Source of the DNA: Burkholderia gladioli
GTDB lineage: Bacteria; Pseudomonadota; Gammaproteobacteria; Burkholderiales; Burkholderiaceae
DNA length: 64,000 nt
Direction: 5' to 3'
NCBI RefSeq assembly: GCF_000959725.1
Contig: NZ_CP009323.1
Coordinates: 930,001-994,000, forward strand
The notes beneath the pieces were generated by a model. The model saw only the letters and a list, made by a program, of their open reading frames with translations, was not told the origin of the DNA and ran no database searches. Every line of letters starts with the position of its first letter. Position 1 is the first letter of the stretch. A program made the translations under genes and the position numbers. Shown piece after piece: positions 7,503-16,694 of this stretch.

Positions 7503-8525
7503 ATGGCCGAATACTTCGATGTAGACCACGCCAATGCCATCGGCCGGCTCGGCGCACGCTTCACGGCGCGCAGCGAATGGCCCACCTGGCTGCTGATCGT
7601 CGCCGTCTATGGCGGCTGGCTCGCCGTGATGCTGCTGCTGCGCGCCGGCACCTTGTCGCTTGCCCTCGCCACGCCGCTGCTGATCCTGATCGCCGCCTGG
7701 CACATGTCGCTGCAGCACGAGCTGCTGCATGGCCACCCGACGCGGCGCGAATGGCTCAACCGCCTGCTCGGCTATCCGGCGCTGGCGATCTGGTATCCCT
7801 ACACGCTCTATCGCGAGGCCCATCTCGCCCATCACCGCGACGACGACCTGACCGTGCCCGGCGTCGACCCGGAAGGCAACTACGTGCCGCGCGGCCAGTG
7901 GGCCGGGCTGCCGCGCTGGCTGAAGGCGCTGTGGGTGCTGCGCAAGACCTTTCTCGGCCGGCTGGTGGTGGGACCGCCGATGAGCGTCGGCACCCTGCTG
8001 GCCAGGGAGTTCGCCAAGGTCCGTCGCGGCGAGCGCGGCACGATCCGGATGTGGGCGACCCATGGCACCTGCGTGGCGCTGCTGCTGGCCTGGGTGCAAT
8101 GGGCCACCGGCATGCCCTGGTGGTACTACCTGCTCGCCGTCAGTTGGCCCGCGCTGTCGGTGGCGATGATCCGCTCGCTCTACGAGCATCGCGCGGCGGC
8201 CCATCCGAAGGCGCGCATCGCGATCAACGAGGCCGGCTTCGCGATGCGCCTGCTCTACCTCAACAACAACTACCACCTGGTGCACCACGACCTGCCCGGC
8301 GTGGCGTGGTTCGACCTGCCGGCCGCCTACCGGATGCGGCGCGAGGCCTATGTCGAGAAATGCGATGGTTTCCTGATCCGCGGCGGCTACCTGGAATTGC
8401 TGCGCCGCCATGCCTGGCGCCCCACCGACGCGCCCGAGCATCCGTTCCGTCATGCGACGGTGGCGATCTCGGGCAGCGGCGGCAGGATCGCGGTGATTGA
8501 TGGTTGCCTGCAGATCAGCAGTTGA
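7503..8525 (+). CDS. Membrane fatty acid desaturase superfamily protein
   Basis: The 340-residue integral membrane protein carries all three histidine boxes of the diiron desaturase/hydroxylase/ketolase superfamily: HELLHGH (72-78), HLAHH (107-111) and HLVHH (258-262). The spacing is standard, with hydrophobic pairs at about 28-65 and 140-175. It would use O2 and reduced ferredoxin or a cytochrome to desaturate or hydroxylate a lipid or carotenoid-like chain in the inner membrane. No reductase or ferredoxin gene is adjacent. The first two boxes are spaced as in small ketolase/desaturases. It ends 30 bases before the convergent unknown gene. Confidence 0.85.
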   Translation: MAEYFDVDHANAIGRLGARFTARSEWPTWLLIVAVYGGWLAVMLLLRAGTLSLALATPLLILIAAWHMSLQHELLHGHPTRREWLNRLLGYPALAIWYPYTLYREAHLAHHRDDDLTVPGVDPEGNYVPRGQWAGLPRWLKALWVLRKTFLGRLVVGPPMSVGTLLAREFAKVRRGERGTIRMWATHGTCVALLLAWVQWATGMPWWYYLLAVSWPALSVAMIRSLYEHRAAAHPKARIAINEAGFAMRLLYLNNNYHLVHHDLPGVAWFDLPAAYRMRREAYVEKCDGFLIRGGYLELLRRHAWRPTDAPEHPFRHATVAISGSGGRIAVIDGCLQISS

Positions 8526-8555
8526 GGGCGCGGCTCACGCATCGCCGCGCCGCCT

Positions 8556-9185
8556 TCACGGCTTCGCGCAGGCGGTCTCGTCGCGGTTGACGATCTTCAG
8601 CATCGAACGATCGGAGATCATCGCCGAGAAGCGATGCTGCCTGGCGTCGCGCGTGAGCGTGACCAGCAGGTCGCCGCGTCGATAGATGTCGAGCTGCTCG
8701 TCGGGCGAGCGCTTGCGGCCGATCAGGCCGGCATAGTCGGCATCGGGCAGGCGCGCGAAGCCGTCGGCGCGCAGCCGCCTGGCGACGCGCTGGGCAGCGT
8801 CGCCCGCGTCGGACAGGAAGTACAGCAGCGCGCCGTTGCCCATCAGGCTCTTGACCTGCGAATCCTCCATCCCGAACAGCGCCACGCCGAGCGCCTCGCC
8901 GTCGAAGATGCGGCAACTCGGGCCGGTTCGCGACATCTGCAGGTAGCTGCCGTAATGCGGCGTGCACACGCTCTGCGTGGCCGGGTTGGCATCCTCGACG
9001 TCGTGCGGGATGGCACGCAGCTCCGTCATCATCTCGCCAACGTTGTGGGTCGGCGTGAAGCGGTCGAGGCCGGGACATTCCGGCAGGCTGGCGGTGTTGT
9101 TGATCGAGAAACCGTAGCCGGCCGCCGAGGCGGCCTGCGCGAGGCAGCCGAACGATACCGCGAGGATCCACTTGTCGAGTTTCAT
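8556..9185 (-). CDS. Secreted/periplasmic protein of unknown function
   Basis: I do not recognise this 209-residue protein. The start at 9183-9185 gives a clean Sec signal peptide (MKLDKWILAVSFGCLAQAASA). The longer upstream frame is Arg-rich and improbable. The mature part contains several cysteines (in ASLPECPG, QSVCTPHYG, PSCRIFDG and near the C-terminus ETACAKP), which could form disulfides in the periplasm. It also holds a segment like a small alpha/beta unit (LRADGFARLPDADYAGLIG). It is separated from the upstream DHA2 pump gene by 227 bases with an apparent terminator, so it likely has its own promoter. Confidence 0.7.
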   Translation of the reverse strand: MKLDKWILAVSFGCLAQAASAAGYGFSINNTASLPECPGLDRFTPTHNVGEMMTELRAIPHDVEDANPATQSVCTPHYGSYLQMSRTGPSCRIFDGEALGVALFGMEDSQVKSLMGNGALLYFLSDAGDAAQRVARRLRADGFARLPDADYAGLIGRKRSPDEQLDIYRRGDLLVTLTRDARQHRFSAMISDRSMLKIVNRDETACAKP

Positions 9186-9318
9186 CTGCCTGGGCCGGGC
9201 CGGCGCGCGTGGGAAGGCGCGTATTGTCGGGGATCGGCGTGCTTCTGTCGATCGGCCGCCCGTCACGGCCCATTGCCGAAAGCCCTTCGAAATCCGTGCG
9301 TCGGCAGCCGCGATCCGA

Positions 9319-9373
9319 CAATAAAAAGACCTCCGGCCCATCGCAGTCGCCACCGACCCGCGATGCCCGGAGG
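9319..9373 (-). terminator. Terminator of the minus-strand DHA2 pump gene
   Basis: Read on the minus strand, CCTCCGGGCATCGC (9373-9360) pairs with GCGATGGGCCGGAGG (9344-9330) with one small bulge, followed by TCTTTTTATT. It lies 40 bases past the stop of the 9413-11035 gene. Confidence 0.75.
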
Positions 9374-9412
9374 CAAAACACCCTCACCAGGGCGTGACCT
9401 CGATCGCCCGCG

Positions 9413-11035
9413 TCAGCGCGGCACCATCGAAGCCGCCTGCTCGGCGCGCCGACCGCGCGCCGCGAGCACCCAGACCAGGGCCGCCACCGCGATCGCCAGG
9501 CATCCCGCCACCGTCAGCGCGGCCGCGAACCCGCTGGCGAACCCGCCCGGCGCGGCCGCGGCCACCAGCGCCCGCAGCGGCGCCGGCAAGCCGGCGATCG
9601 CATGCGCCGGGTCGCCCGCCAGCAGCCTCGACATGAAGGCCGCGTCGAGCTGCGGCCGAACCTGCTGATGGGCCCACAGCGCCGCCTCCAGCGCGCCGTG
9701 CGTGCGCGCGGCCAGCACCGCGCCGAGCACGCCGATCGAGGTGACGATGGCCGCGAAGCGCGTGGTGGTGCTGATCCCCGAAGCCATGCCGGTGCGCTCG
9801 GGCGGCACGCAGGCCATGATGGCCTTCTGCGTGTCGCCGTTCAGCACGCCGGCGCCGAGCCCCGTCACGACCATGCCGAGCGATACCAGCCCGTAGCCGC
9901 CGCCGGCCGCGACGGCCGCCGTCAGCAGGTTGCCGGCGCCCACCAGCAGCAGCCCGGCGGACAGCATCGCGCCGCCCGACAAGCGACGCGACAGGCGCGT
10001 GCCGAGGTAGGGCCCGGCCACCATCGCCACCGCGAACGGCAGCATGCCCAGGCCCGCCTGCACGGCGACCCAGCCGAAGGCGTTCTGCAGGTAGAGCGGC
10101 AGGAAGGTCATCATCACCTGGGCGCAGGCGGCATAACCGAACATGCCGAGCACGGCGGCCACGAAGCGCGCCTGCGAGAACAGCGCGAGATCGATCATGG
10201 CGTGCTCGCGGCGCCGCTCGACCTGCACGAAGGTGGCCAGCAGCAGCGCGCAGGCCGCGAAGCGCGAGAGCGTCGCGGCGCTGCCCCAGCCGGCGCCCTG
10301 GCTGCCGATCAGGGCCCAGATGCCGCTCGCCAGCCCGGTGCCGAACAGCGCGCTGCCGAGCACGTCGACACGCCTGGCGCCCATGTGGCGCGACTCGCCC
10401 ACTGCCTTCCAGGCGCAGCCGAGCAGCACCGCGCAGACCGGCAGGTTCAGCAGGAAGATCCAGCGCCAGCCGATCCATTGCGTGATCACGCCGCCCACCA
10501 GCGGCGCCACCGTGGTGGCGATGCCCATCGTCATGCCCCAGATCGCCCAGGCGCGGGCCCGCGCGCGCGACTCGGGAAAGGCATGGGCGATCACCGCCAG
10601 CGCGGCGGTCAGCAGCATCGCCGCGCCGATCCCCTTGGCGGCGCGCGCCAGGTTGAGGAACAGCACCGAGGGCGCCAGTCCGCAGGCCAGCGAGGCCGCC
10701 GCGAAGGCCAGCAGGCCCAGCAGCATCATGCGCTTGCGGCCGTAGCGGTCGGCCAGCGCGCCCATCGGCAGCAGGCAGGAGGCGAACGAAACCATGTAGG
10801 CGCTCACCACCCATTCCGCGGCGGCGAAACCGGCGTGGAAGGCCCGCGCGATCGAGGGCAGCGAGACCGCCACGATATTGGTGTCGAGCGTGATCAGCGC
10901 GCAGGTGGCCGAGGCCGTCGCCAGCAGGAAGGCCGGCGAGGCGCGCCGCGCGCCGGCGGCGGCCGGCGCCGTCCCGTGTCGGTGTTCGTGTGCTTGCGTG
11001 GGGATCGCCTTCCCGCCTGCCTGCCGCGTCGTCAT
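9413..11035 (-). CDS. MFS transporter, DHA2 (EmrB/QacA) drug efflux family
   Basis: The 540-residue protein has about fourteen membrane helices. It shows LITLDTNIVAVSLPSIARAF (DHA2 motif D1), GALADRYGRKRMMLLGL (motif A), RAAKGIGAAMLLTAALAVIAHAFPE (motif B region), and WGMTMGIATTVAPLVGGVI (motif C of antiporters, residues about 165-185). It would export lipophilic compounds using the proton gradient. No EmrA-type adaptor is adjacent. A LysR gene diverges from it 107 bases away and is the likely regulator. The N-terminus is polar, about 45 residues before the first helix. Confidence 0.92.
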   Translation of the reverse strand: MTTRQAGGKAIPTQAHEHRHGTAPAAAGARRASPAFLLATASATCALITLDTNIVAVSLPSIARAFHAGFAAAEWVVSAYMVSFASCLLPMGALADRYGRKRMMLLGLLAFAAASLACGLAPSVLFLNLARAAKGIGAAMLLTAALAVIAHAFPESRARARAWAIWGMTMGIATTVAPLVGGVITQWIGWRWIFLLNLPVCAVLLGCAWKAVGESRHMGARRVDVLGSALFGTGLASGIWALIGSQGAGWGSAATLSRFAACALLLATFVQVERRREHAMIDLALFSQARFVAAVLGMFGYAACAQVMMTFLPLYLQNAFGWVAVQAGLGMLPFAVAMVAGPYLGTRLSRRLSGGAMLSAGLLLVGAGNLLTAAVAAGGGYGLVSLGMVVTGLGAGVLNGDTQKAIMACVPPERTGMASGISTTTRFAAIVTSIGVLGAVLAARTHGALEAALWAHQQVRPQLDAAFMSRLLAGDPAHAIAGLPAPLRALVAAAAPGGFASGFAAALTVAGCLAIAVAALVWVLAARGRRAEQAASMVPR

Positions 11036-11142
11036 CGTGGTTCCTCTGGATTCCTTGTCGATCGGAGACGATGCTAAGCAACTGGCTATTTCCCGTCGAT
11101 ATCATAAAATCACAACTTCATTCACGAATCGATTAACACACG

Positions 11143-12018
11143 GTGAAGCTCGAACTGCGCCATGTCCGCTGCGTGCTGGCCGTCGCCGAGCACCTGCATT
11201 TCGCGCGCGCCGCCGAGGCGCTCGGCATCGCGCCGCCCTACCTCACCAAGCAGGTCCAGGAGGCCGAGCGCCTGCTGCAGTTCCGGCTGTTCCAGCGCAC
11301 CCGGCGCTCGGTGGCGCTGACCCCGGCCGGCAGCGCCTACCTGCCCGAGGCGGCCGCCGCGCTGGCCGCGCTCGGGCGCGCCCACGAACTGGGCCAGCGC
11401 GCCGAGCGCGGCGAGATCGGCCGGATCCGGGTCGGCTACGTCGGCTCGGCTGCCTTCACCGGCGTGATGCAGCAGGCCGTGATCGGCTTTCGCCGGCTGC
11501 GCCCGCAGGTCGACGTGCAGGTGGCCGAGCTGCCGCTGGTCGAGATCCCCGAGATGCTCGACCAGGGCCGGCTCGACCTCGCCTACGTGCGCCCGCCGGT
11601 GGCCTGCCCCGAGGGCATCCAGTCGGTGCGCGTGCATGCCGACGAATTCGTGGTGGCCCTGCCCGAAGGTTCGCCGCTGGCCGCCTGCGAGGCGATCCAG
11701 CCGCGCCAGTTGCGCGATGCGCGCTTCACCGTGCCCGAGCAGGAAGGCGGCATGCTGGAGGTGGCGCGGCGCGGCCGCTTCGCGCCGCAGATCGAATCGC
11801 GCCCGGGCCGGCTGGTGGAGGTGATCGCGCGCGTCTCGCTGGGCGACACGGTGGCGATCGTGCCGCGCGCCGTGTTCGACTGCGTGACGCTGGCCGGCGT
11901 GGTGTGCCGCCCGCTGGCCGGCAAGCCAGTGCCTTCCGAGATCGCCCTGCTGTTCCGCCGGCACGAGCGCTCGCAGGCGGTGCGCGCCTTCCTGCGCCAC
12001 GCGCGCGGGGACGGCTGA
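11143..12018 (+). CDS. LysR-family regulator of the adjacent DHA2 efflux gene
   Basis: The 291-residue protein starts at GTG 11143, giving MKLELRHVRCVLAVAEHLHF. The helix-turn-helix ARAAEALGIAPPYLTKQVQEAE and RLFQRTRRSVALTPAG follow (residues 3-60), and the C-terminal domain is of the BenM/CatM-like inducer-binding type (GYVGSAAFTGVMQQAV, DLAYVRPPV, SLGDTVAIVPRAV). Divergence from the DHA2 gene over 107 bases is the classic LTTR arrangement, so it probably activates the pump in response to its substrate and represses itself. No Shine-Dalgarno is seen before the GTG; the leader is A+T-rich (ATAAAATCACAAC). Confidence 0.93.
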   Translation: MKLELRHVRCVLAVAEHLHFARAAEALGIAPPYLTKQVQEAERLLQFRLFQRTRRSVALTPAGSAYLPEAAAALAALGRAHELGQRAERGEIGRIRVGYVGSAAFTGVMQQAVIGFRRLRPQVDVQVAELPLVEIPEMLDQGRLDLAYVRPPVACPEGIQSVRVHADEFVVALPEGSPLAACEAIQPRQLRDARFTVPEQEGGMLEVARRGRFAPQIESRPGRLVEVIARVSLGDTVAIVPRAVFDCVTLAGVVCRPLAGKPVPSEIALLFRRHERSQAVRAFLRHARGDG

Positions 12019-12197
12019 AAGGCGGCAGCCGCGGCCAGGCCGCGCCCGAGCAAGGCGAACGGGAGGTAGCCAGTACGCCCGGCGGCCGAAGCCGCCTCGC
12101 GCTTTCCCCGCTTGTTCGGCAAGGCGCGGCACGCTTATCATCGGACGATCGCCACGCGGCCCTCGCGGCCGCCGTTTCCTGAACCGGTTCGCTCGCC

Positions 12198-13169
12198 ATG
12201 CTCGCGCTCCTGCTGCTGATTCCCCTGTTCGCCGGCCTGGTGGCCGGCACCCGACATGGCGTGCTGGCCGGCCTGGCGGCCGGCGCGGTGGCCGCCATCG
12301 CCGAGTTGCTGCTGCTGTCGATCGCCGGCGTGGCCGCGCGCCGGCGCGACGCGAAACAGGCCGCGGCCAGGCAGGCCGCGGCGGCCGACGCCGCCGACCT
12401 CGAAACGCCGGCCGCGCCAAGCACCCAGGCAGCAGCCGGCGCCGAGACAATCGATGCGGACGCATCGAAACCCTATGTGCCGCCACCGCCCGCCGCGCGC
12501 AGCGCCGAGCTGCGCGCGCGCCGTCCCGAGGACCGCACGCGGGCGATCGACCTGCTGCCGAGCCCGCTCGGCAGCCGCCCGGCCTGGCTCGACGGCGACG
12601 ACGGCCAGCGCCTGCCGGCCTACCTCGGCGCATACGCCAGCTACCAGCGCCTCTCGCTCGATCTCGACCCGCGCTCGACCTCGGCCGCCGCCGTCTACCG
12701 CCAGCTCTACGACGGCCTGCGCGAGGCCTGCGCCAAGCACGTCGACCTCGACATCAACCAGGACGAATCCCAGCCCGACATCGCCCCCATCGACGACCTT
12801 CCCGAGCACTTCGACGCGAAGCGGCGCGTCGACGACACGCTGTTCGTGGCGTTCCGCACGCGCGACGCGCGCTGGGCCGGCTTCCGGCTCGGCCGCGACA
12901 GCTTCCGCCTGCCGCTCGAGCGGCTGTGCGGCTTCGCGCTGAACGTCGGGATCCCGGCCAAGGGCCCGGGCGGCTACGAGATCGAGACGATCTTCGATCG
13001 CCCGCGCCGCGATACCGAGGCCGACGCGGAATGGCAATGGCACGGCAGCACCTTCCAGCCCTCGCTGCCCTATGCCGACCGCCACTCCTTCGCCCTGCTC
13101 CATGCGCTGAGCACCGCCGCGCAACTGTTCGACGTGCGGCTCGCCAGTTCGACCTTCTCGGACTGCTGA
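12198..13169 (+). CDS. Membrane-anchored protein of unknown function
   Basis: This 323-residue protein is not assigned to a family here. It opens with two hydrophobic segments (residues 1-18 and about 22-45), then a charged helix (RRRDAKQAAARQAA) and an Ala/Pro-rich linker to about residue 105. A soluble domain of roughly 200 residues follows (YASYQRLSLDLDPRSTSAAAVYRQLYDGL ... LDINQDESQPDIAP). The N-terminus looks like a single- or double-pass inner-membrane anchor. The gene precedes the long penicillin-binding protein by 281 bases in the same direction, which is too far to claim an operon. Confidence 0.7.
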   Translation: MLALLLLIPLFAGLVAGTRHGVLAGLAAGAVAAIAELLLLSIAGVAARRRDAKQAAARQAAAADAADLETPAAPSTQAAAGAETIDADASKPYVPPPPAARSAELRARRPEDRTRAIDLLPSPLGSRPAWLDGDDGQRLPAYLGAYASYQRLSLDLDPRSTSAAAVYRQLYDGLREACAKHVDLDINQDESQPDIAPIDDLPEHFDAKRRVDDTLFVAFRTRDARWAGFRLGRDSFRLPLERLCGFALNVGIPAKGPGGYEIETIFDRPRRDTEADAEWQWHGSTFQPSLPYADRHSFALLHALSTAAQLFDVRLASSTFSDC

Positions 13170-13450
13170 ACAAGCGGCGCGCCCTGGCCTCGCATGCATG
13201 AACATCGGCGCCGCGAACCGCTTGCGGTGAAACGCCCCGAGCGCGTCGCGACGCGCTCGAAATCCGCCCCCAATTCCCCGCCCAGGGCACCCGCCAGCGG
13301 CCCTCGCCGAGGTCAAGCCGCCCGCGAAACCACGGGGTTGCATCCGCGTCACAGTCCGGTATTTTCCGCAGCACGCGCCGCCTGATTCAGGTCTACACTG
13401 CTTGCAATGCGGCGCGAGGGTCGGACGATTTGCGCCGTCGGGGAGATGCC

Positions 13451-16400
13451 ATGAATCGGCCCGTCATTCGGATCCCGCTGCGCGCCACCAGCCCCGTGCC
13501 GGTCTGGAAGCGCGTGAAATGGTTGCTCATCGCGGCCGTGCTGATCGCACTGGTCGTGGTGGTCAGGCTTTGTCAGATCGAATTCGCGACCTCGCGATGG
13601 CAGGCCCGCTATCTCTCCAGCCTGGCCAGCGACGTCGGCTACACAGTCGGCGACGGCCCCAGCGACAGCATCCGCTATCCGCTCGACGGGCCCTACGACA
13701 CCCGCCTCGGTTATTCCCAGCTACCCGCCTTCGAGCAACGCCTCGCCGCGCGCGGCTACAGCATCGCGGCGCAGGCACGCGACTCGGAGCGCCTGCTCTC
13801 GCTGGCCGACGAAGGCCTGTTCCTGCCATACGACGAGAAGGACCAGGCCGGCCTCACGCTGCGCGACGCGAGCGGCGCGCCGATCTACGACGCCACCTTC
13901 CCGCATCGCGTGTACACCGATTTCGATGCGATCCCGCCGCTGGTGGTGCGCTCGCTATTGTTCATCGAGGATCGCTATCTGCTCGACCCCGACGCGCCGA
14001 ACCGCAACCCGGCGATCGACTGGCGCCGCTTCGGCCGCGCGCTGGCCGACCAGGCGCTGCGCTTCGTGAACCGCCATCAGTCGACGCCGGGCGGCAGCAC
14101 GCTCGCCACCCAGATCGAGAAGTTCCGCCACTCGCCCGACGGACGCACCGCCACGCCACCCGAGAAGCTCCGGCAGATCGCCTCGGCCTCGATCCGCGCC
14201 TACCTGGACGGCCCGCAGACCATGCCGGCGCGCCGCCAGATCGTGGTGCGCTACCTGAACTCGGTGCCGCTCGCGGCGCGCGCCCACGTGGGCGAGGTGA
14301 CCGGGCTCGGCGACGGCCTGGCCGCCTGGTACGGCCGCGACTTCCGCGAGGTGAACCGCATCCTGTCCGCGCCGCCGAGCGACGCGAACCGCGACGAGCA
14401 GGCGCTGGCCTATCGCGAGGTGCTGTCGCTGCTGATCGCGCAGCGCGCGCCGTCGTTCTTCCTCAACCGCGGCTACGCCGACCTGCAGAAGCTGACCGAC
14501 AGCTACCTGCGCCTGCTCGCCACCGAAGGCGCGATCTCGCCGGCGCTGCGCGACGCGGCGCTGGCCGCGCGAATCGAGCGCCACGCCGCGCCTCCTCCGC
14601 CGGCCGAAGCCTCCTACGTGACGCGCAAGGCGGTGACCTCGACACGCTCGCGGCTACTCGGCGCGCTCGGGCTGTCGAGCGTCTACCAACTCGACCGGCT
14701 CGACCTCGACGCCACCGTCACGCTCGACAACGCCGTGCAGCAGGCCGTGGCCGACAAGCTGGCGGCCGTCACCACCCGCGACGGCGCCCGCGAGGCGGGC
14801 CTGGTCGGCTTCCAGATGCTGCGCCCCGGCGACGACCCCTCGAAGATCTCCTACAGCTTCACGCTCTACGAACGCCAGGGCGGCGCGAACCTGCTGCGGG
14901 TGCAGACCGACAGCGTCGACCAGCCCTTCGACGTCAATCGCGGCGCGCGCCTGAACCTCGGCTCGACCGCCAAGATGCGCACCGTGGTGACCTACCTGCA
15001 GATCGTCTCGCGCCTGCATCACGACTACGCGGGCATGTCGAACGAGGAACTCAAGCGCGTGCAGCCCGACCCGCAGGACGCGCTCACGCGCTGGGCGCTC
15101 GACTACCTGGCGAACACGCGCGAGCGCTCGCTCACGGCGATGCTCGACGCCGCGCTCGATCGCAAATATTCGGCCTCGGCCGGCGAGACCTTCTACACCG
15201 GCGGCGGCGCGCAGACCTTCACCAATTTCGACAAGAGCGAGAACGGCCAGATCCTGACCATCCGCCTGGCCTTCCGCAATTCAGTGAACCTGGTGTTCGT
15301 GCGGATGATGCGCGACATCGTGCGTTACGAGATGATCCAGACCTCGGGCCTGTCCTCGCAGTGGCTCGGCGATCCTGCCTTGCGCGCGCAGTACCTCGGG
15401 CAGTTCGTCGACCAGGAGAGCCGCGTCTACGTGAAGCGCTTCTACACGAAGTACGCGGGCAAGCCCGCCGACGACGCGCTCGCCCTGATGCTCAAGACCG
15501 TGCGCAAGACGCCGCCGAAGGTGGCCACCGTGCTGCGCAGCGTGGCGCCCGAGGCGCCGCGGCCGTGGTTCGACGCGAACATGCGCGGCGCGCTGAAAAA
15601 CACGCCGGCCGCGGGCCTCACCGACGAGGATCTCGGCAAGCTCTACGCGAAGTACGGCGCCGATCGCTTCAACCTCAACGATCGCGCCTATATCGCCAGC
15701 GTCCACCCGCTCGCGCTCTGGACCCTCGCCTACCTGCGCGAGCATCCCGACGCGACGCTCGACACCGTGCAGAACGCCAGCCACGACGTGCGCATCGCCG
15801 CCTACTCCTGGCTGTACAAGACCCGGTATCACGCCACCCAGGATCGCCGCATCCGCCGCATGGTCGAGCTGCGCGCCTACCAGGAGATCGGCCGGTCATG
15901 GCAGGCGCTCGGTTATCCGTTCGCTGCGCTCACGCCTTCCTACGCGGCCGCGATCGGCGCCTCGGGCGACCAGCCCGATTCACTGGCGCGGCTGATCGGC
16001 CTGATCGGCAACGGCGGCGCGCAGATGCCGACCGAAAGCATCGCGCGGCTCGACTTCGCCAAGGACACGCCTTATGAGACGCGCTTCGTGCATGCGGGCA
16101 CGCCGCCGCATCAGTTGATCTCGCCCGAGATCGCGGCGGCCGTGCAGCCGATGCTGCGCGACGTGGTGGCCAACGGCACCGGCAAGCGGCTCGCGCAGGG
16201 CCTGAGCTTCTCGGATGGCAAGACGCTGGAGGTCTATGGCAAGACCGGCACCGGCGACCAGCGCTTCAACGTCTACGCGCCGGGCGCGCGGCTGATCGAG
16301 TCGCGCAAGGTCAATCGCAGCGCGACCTTCGTGTTCGGGATCGGCGACCGCTTCTTCGGGGTCCTCACCGCCAACGCGCACGAGCCTTACGCGGCGCGCT

Positions 16401-16609
16401 ACGAATACACCAGCGCGCTGGCGGTGCAACTGCTGAAGTCGCTCACGCCGGCCCTGCAGCCGCTGGTCGACGCGCCGCCGCGACCGATCGATGCCACCAC
16501 CAAGGCCGACAAGGGCGCGCGTCCGGCGCAGCTCAGCGGCAACGGCGCTGGCAGCGCCGGAAAAGCGGTGCCGGCCATGGCCGCCGCCAAGGCAGCCGCG
16601 CAAGGCTGA
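13451..16609 (+). CDS. Large class A-like penicillin-binding protein (transglycosylase/transpeptidase)
   Basis: The ATG at 13451 has GGGGAG just upstream and yields 1052 residues; an upstream in-frame ATG at 13430 is less well placed. One membrane helix (about 20-40) is followed by a GT51-like transglycosylase region with FIEDR (Glu173), GGSTLATQIEKF and QIVVRYLNSVPL. The C-terminal transpeptidase has all three penicillin-binding motifs: STAK (505-508), SVN (611-613) and KTGT (931-934). It would polymerise and cross-link peptidoglycan on the periplasmic face. The glycosyltransferase part departs from the consensus: motif I lacks the usual His-x-Gly, and motif III reads EKLRQ where RKxxE is expected, so its glycan polymerisation may be weak. 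The protein is 150-250 residues longer than PBP1a/1b. Confidence 0.85.
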   Translation: MNRPVIRIPLRATSPVPVWKRVKWLLIAAVLIALVVVVRLCQIEFATSRWQARYLSSLASDVGYTVGDGPSDSIRYPLDGPYDTRLGYSQLPAFEQRLAARGYSIAAQARDSERLLSLADEGLFLPYDEKDQAGLTLRDASGAPIYDATFPHRVYTDFDAIPPLVVRSLLFIEDRYLLDPDAPNRNPAIDWRRFGRALADQALRFVNRHQSTPGGSTLATQIEKFRHSPDGRTATPPEKLRQIASASIRAYLDGPQTMPARRQIVVRYLNSVPLAARAHVGEVTGLGDGLAAWYGRDFREVNRILSAPPSDANRDEQALAYREVLSLLIAQRAPSFFLNRGYADLQKLTDSYLRLLATEGAISPALRDAALAARIERHAAPPPPAEASYVTRKAVTSTRSRLLGALGLSSVYQLDRLDLDATVTLDNAVQQAVADKLAAVTTRDGAREAGLVGFQMLRPGDDPSKISYSFTLYERQGGANLLRVQTDSVDQPFDVNRGARLNLGSTAKMRTVVTYLQIVSRLHHDYAGMSNEELKRVQPDPQDALTRWALDYLANTRERSLTAMLDAALDRKYSASAGETFYTGGGAQTFTNFDKSENGQILTIRLAFRNSVNLVFVRMMRDIVRYEMIQTSGLSSQWLGDPALRAQYLGQFVDQESRVYVKRFYTKYAGKPADDALALMLKTVRKTPPKVATVLRSVAPEAPRPWFDANMRGALKNTPAAGLTDEDLGKLYAKYGADRFNLNDRAYIASVHPLALWTLAYLREHPDATLDTVQNASHDVRIAAYSWLYKTRYHATQDRRIRRMVELRAYQEIGRSWQALGYPFAALTPSYAAAIGASGDQPDSLARLIGLIGNGGAQMPTESIARLDFAKDTPYETRFVHAGTPPHQLISPEIAAAVQPMLRDVVANGTGKRLAQGLSFSDGKTLEVYGKTGTGDQRFNVYAPGARLIESRKVNRSATFVFGIGDRFFGVLTANAHEPYAARYEYTSALAVQLLKSLTPALQPLVDAPPRPIDATTKADKGARPAQLSGNGAGSAGKAVPAMAAAKAAAQG

Positions 16610-16625
16610 TCGCGCCAAAGGAGGA

Positions 16626-16667
16626 GCGGGGCGCCGGTCGTGATGCGACCGGCGCCCCGCTTCATTT
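16626..16667 (+). terminator. Terminator between the convergent penicillin-binding protein and phosphatase genes
   Basis: GCGGGGCGCCGGTCG (16626-16640), loop TGATG, and the exact reverse complement (16646-16660) form a perfect 15-base stem, followed by TTCATTT. Position between converging genes suggests two-way use, although only the plus side has T residues. Confidence 0.75.
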
Positions 16668-16694
16668 CCCGCCTGTCTTCCCGCCCGCCTCGCC

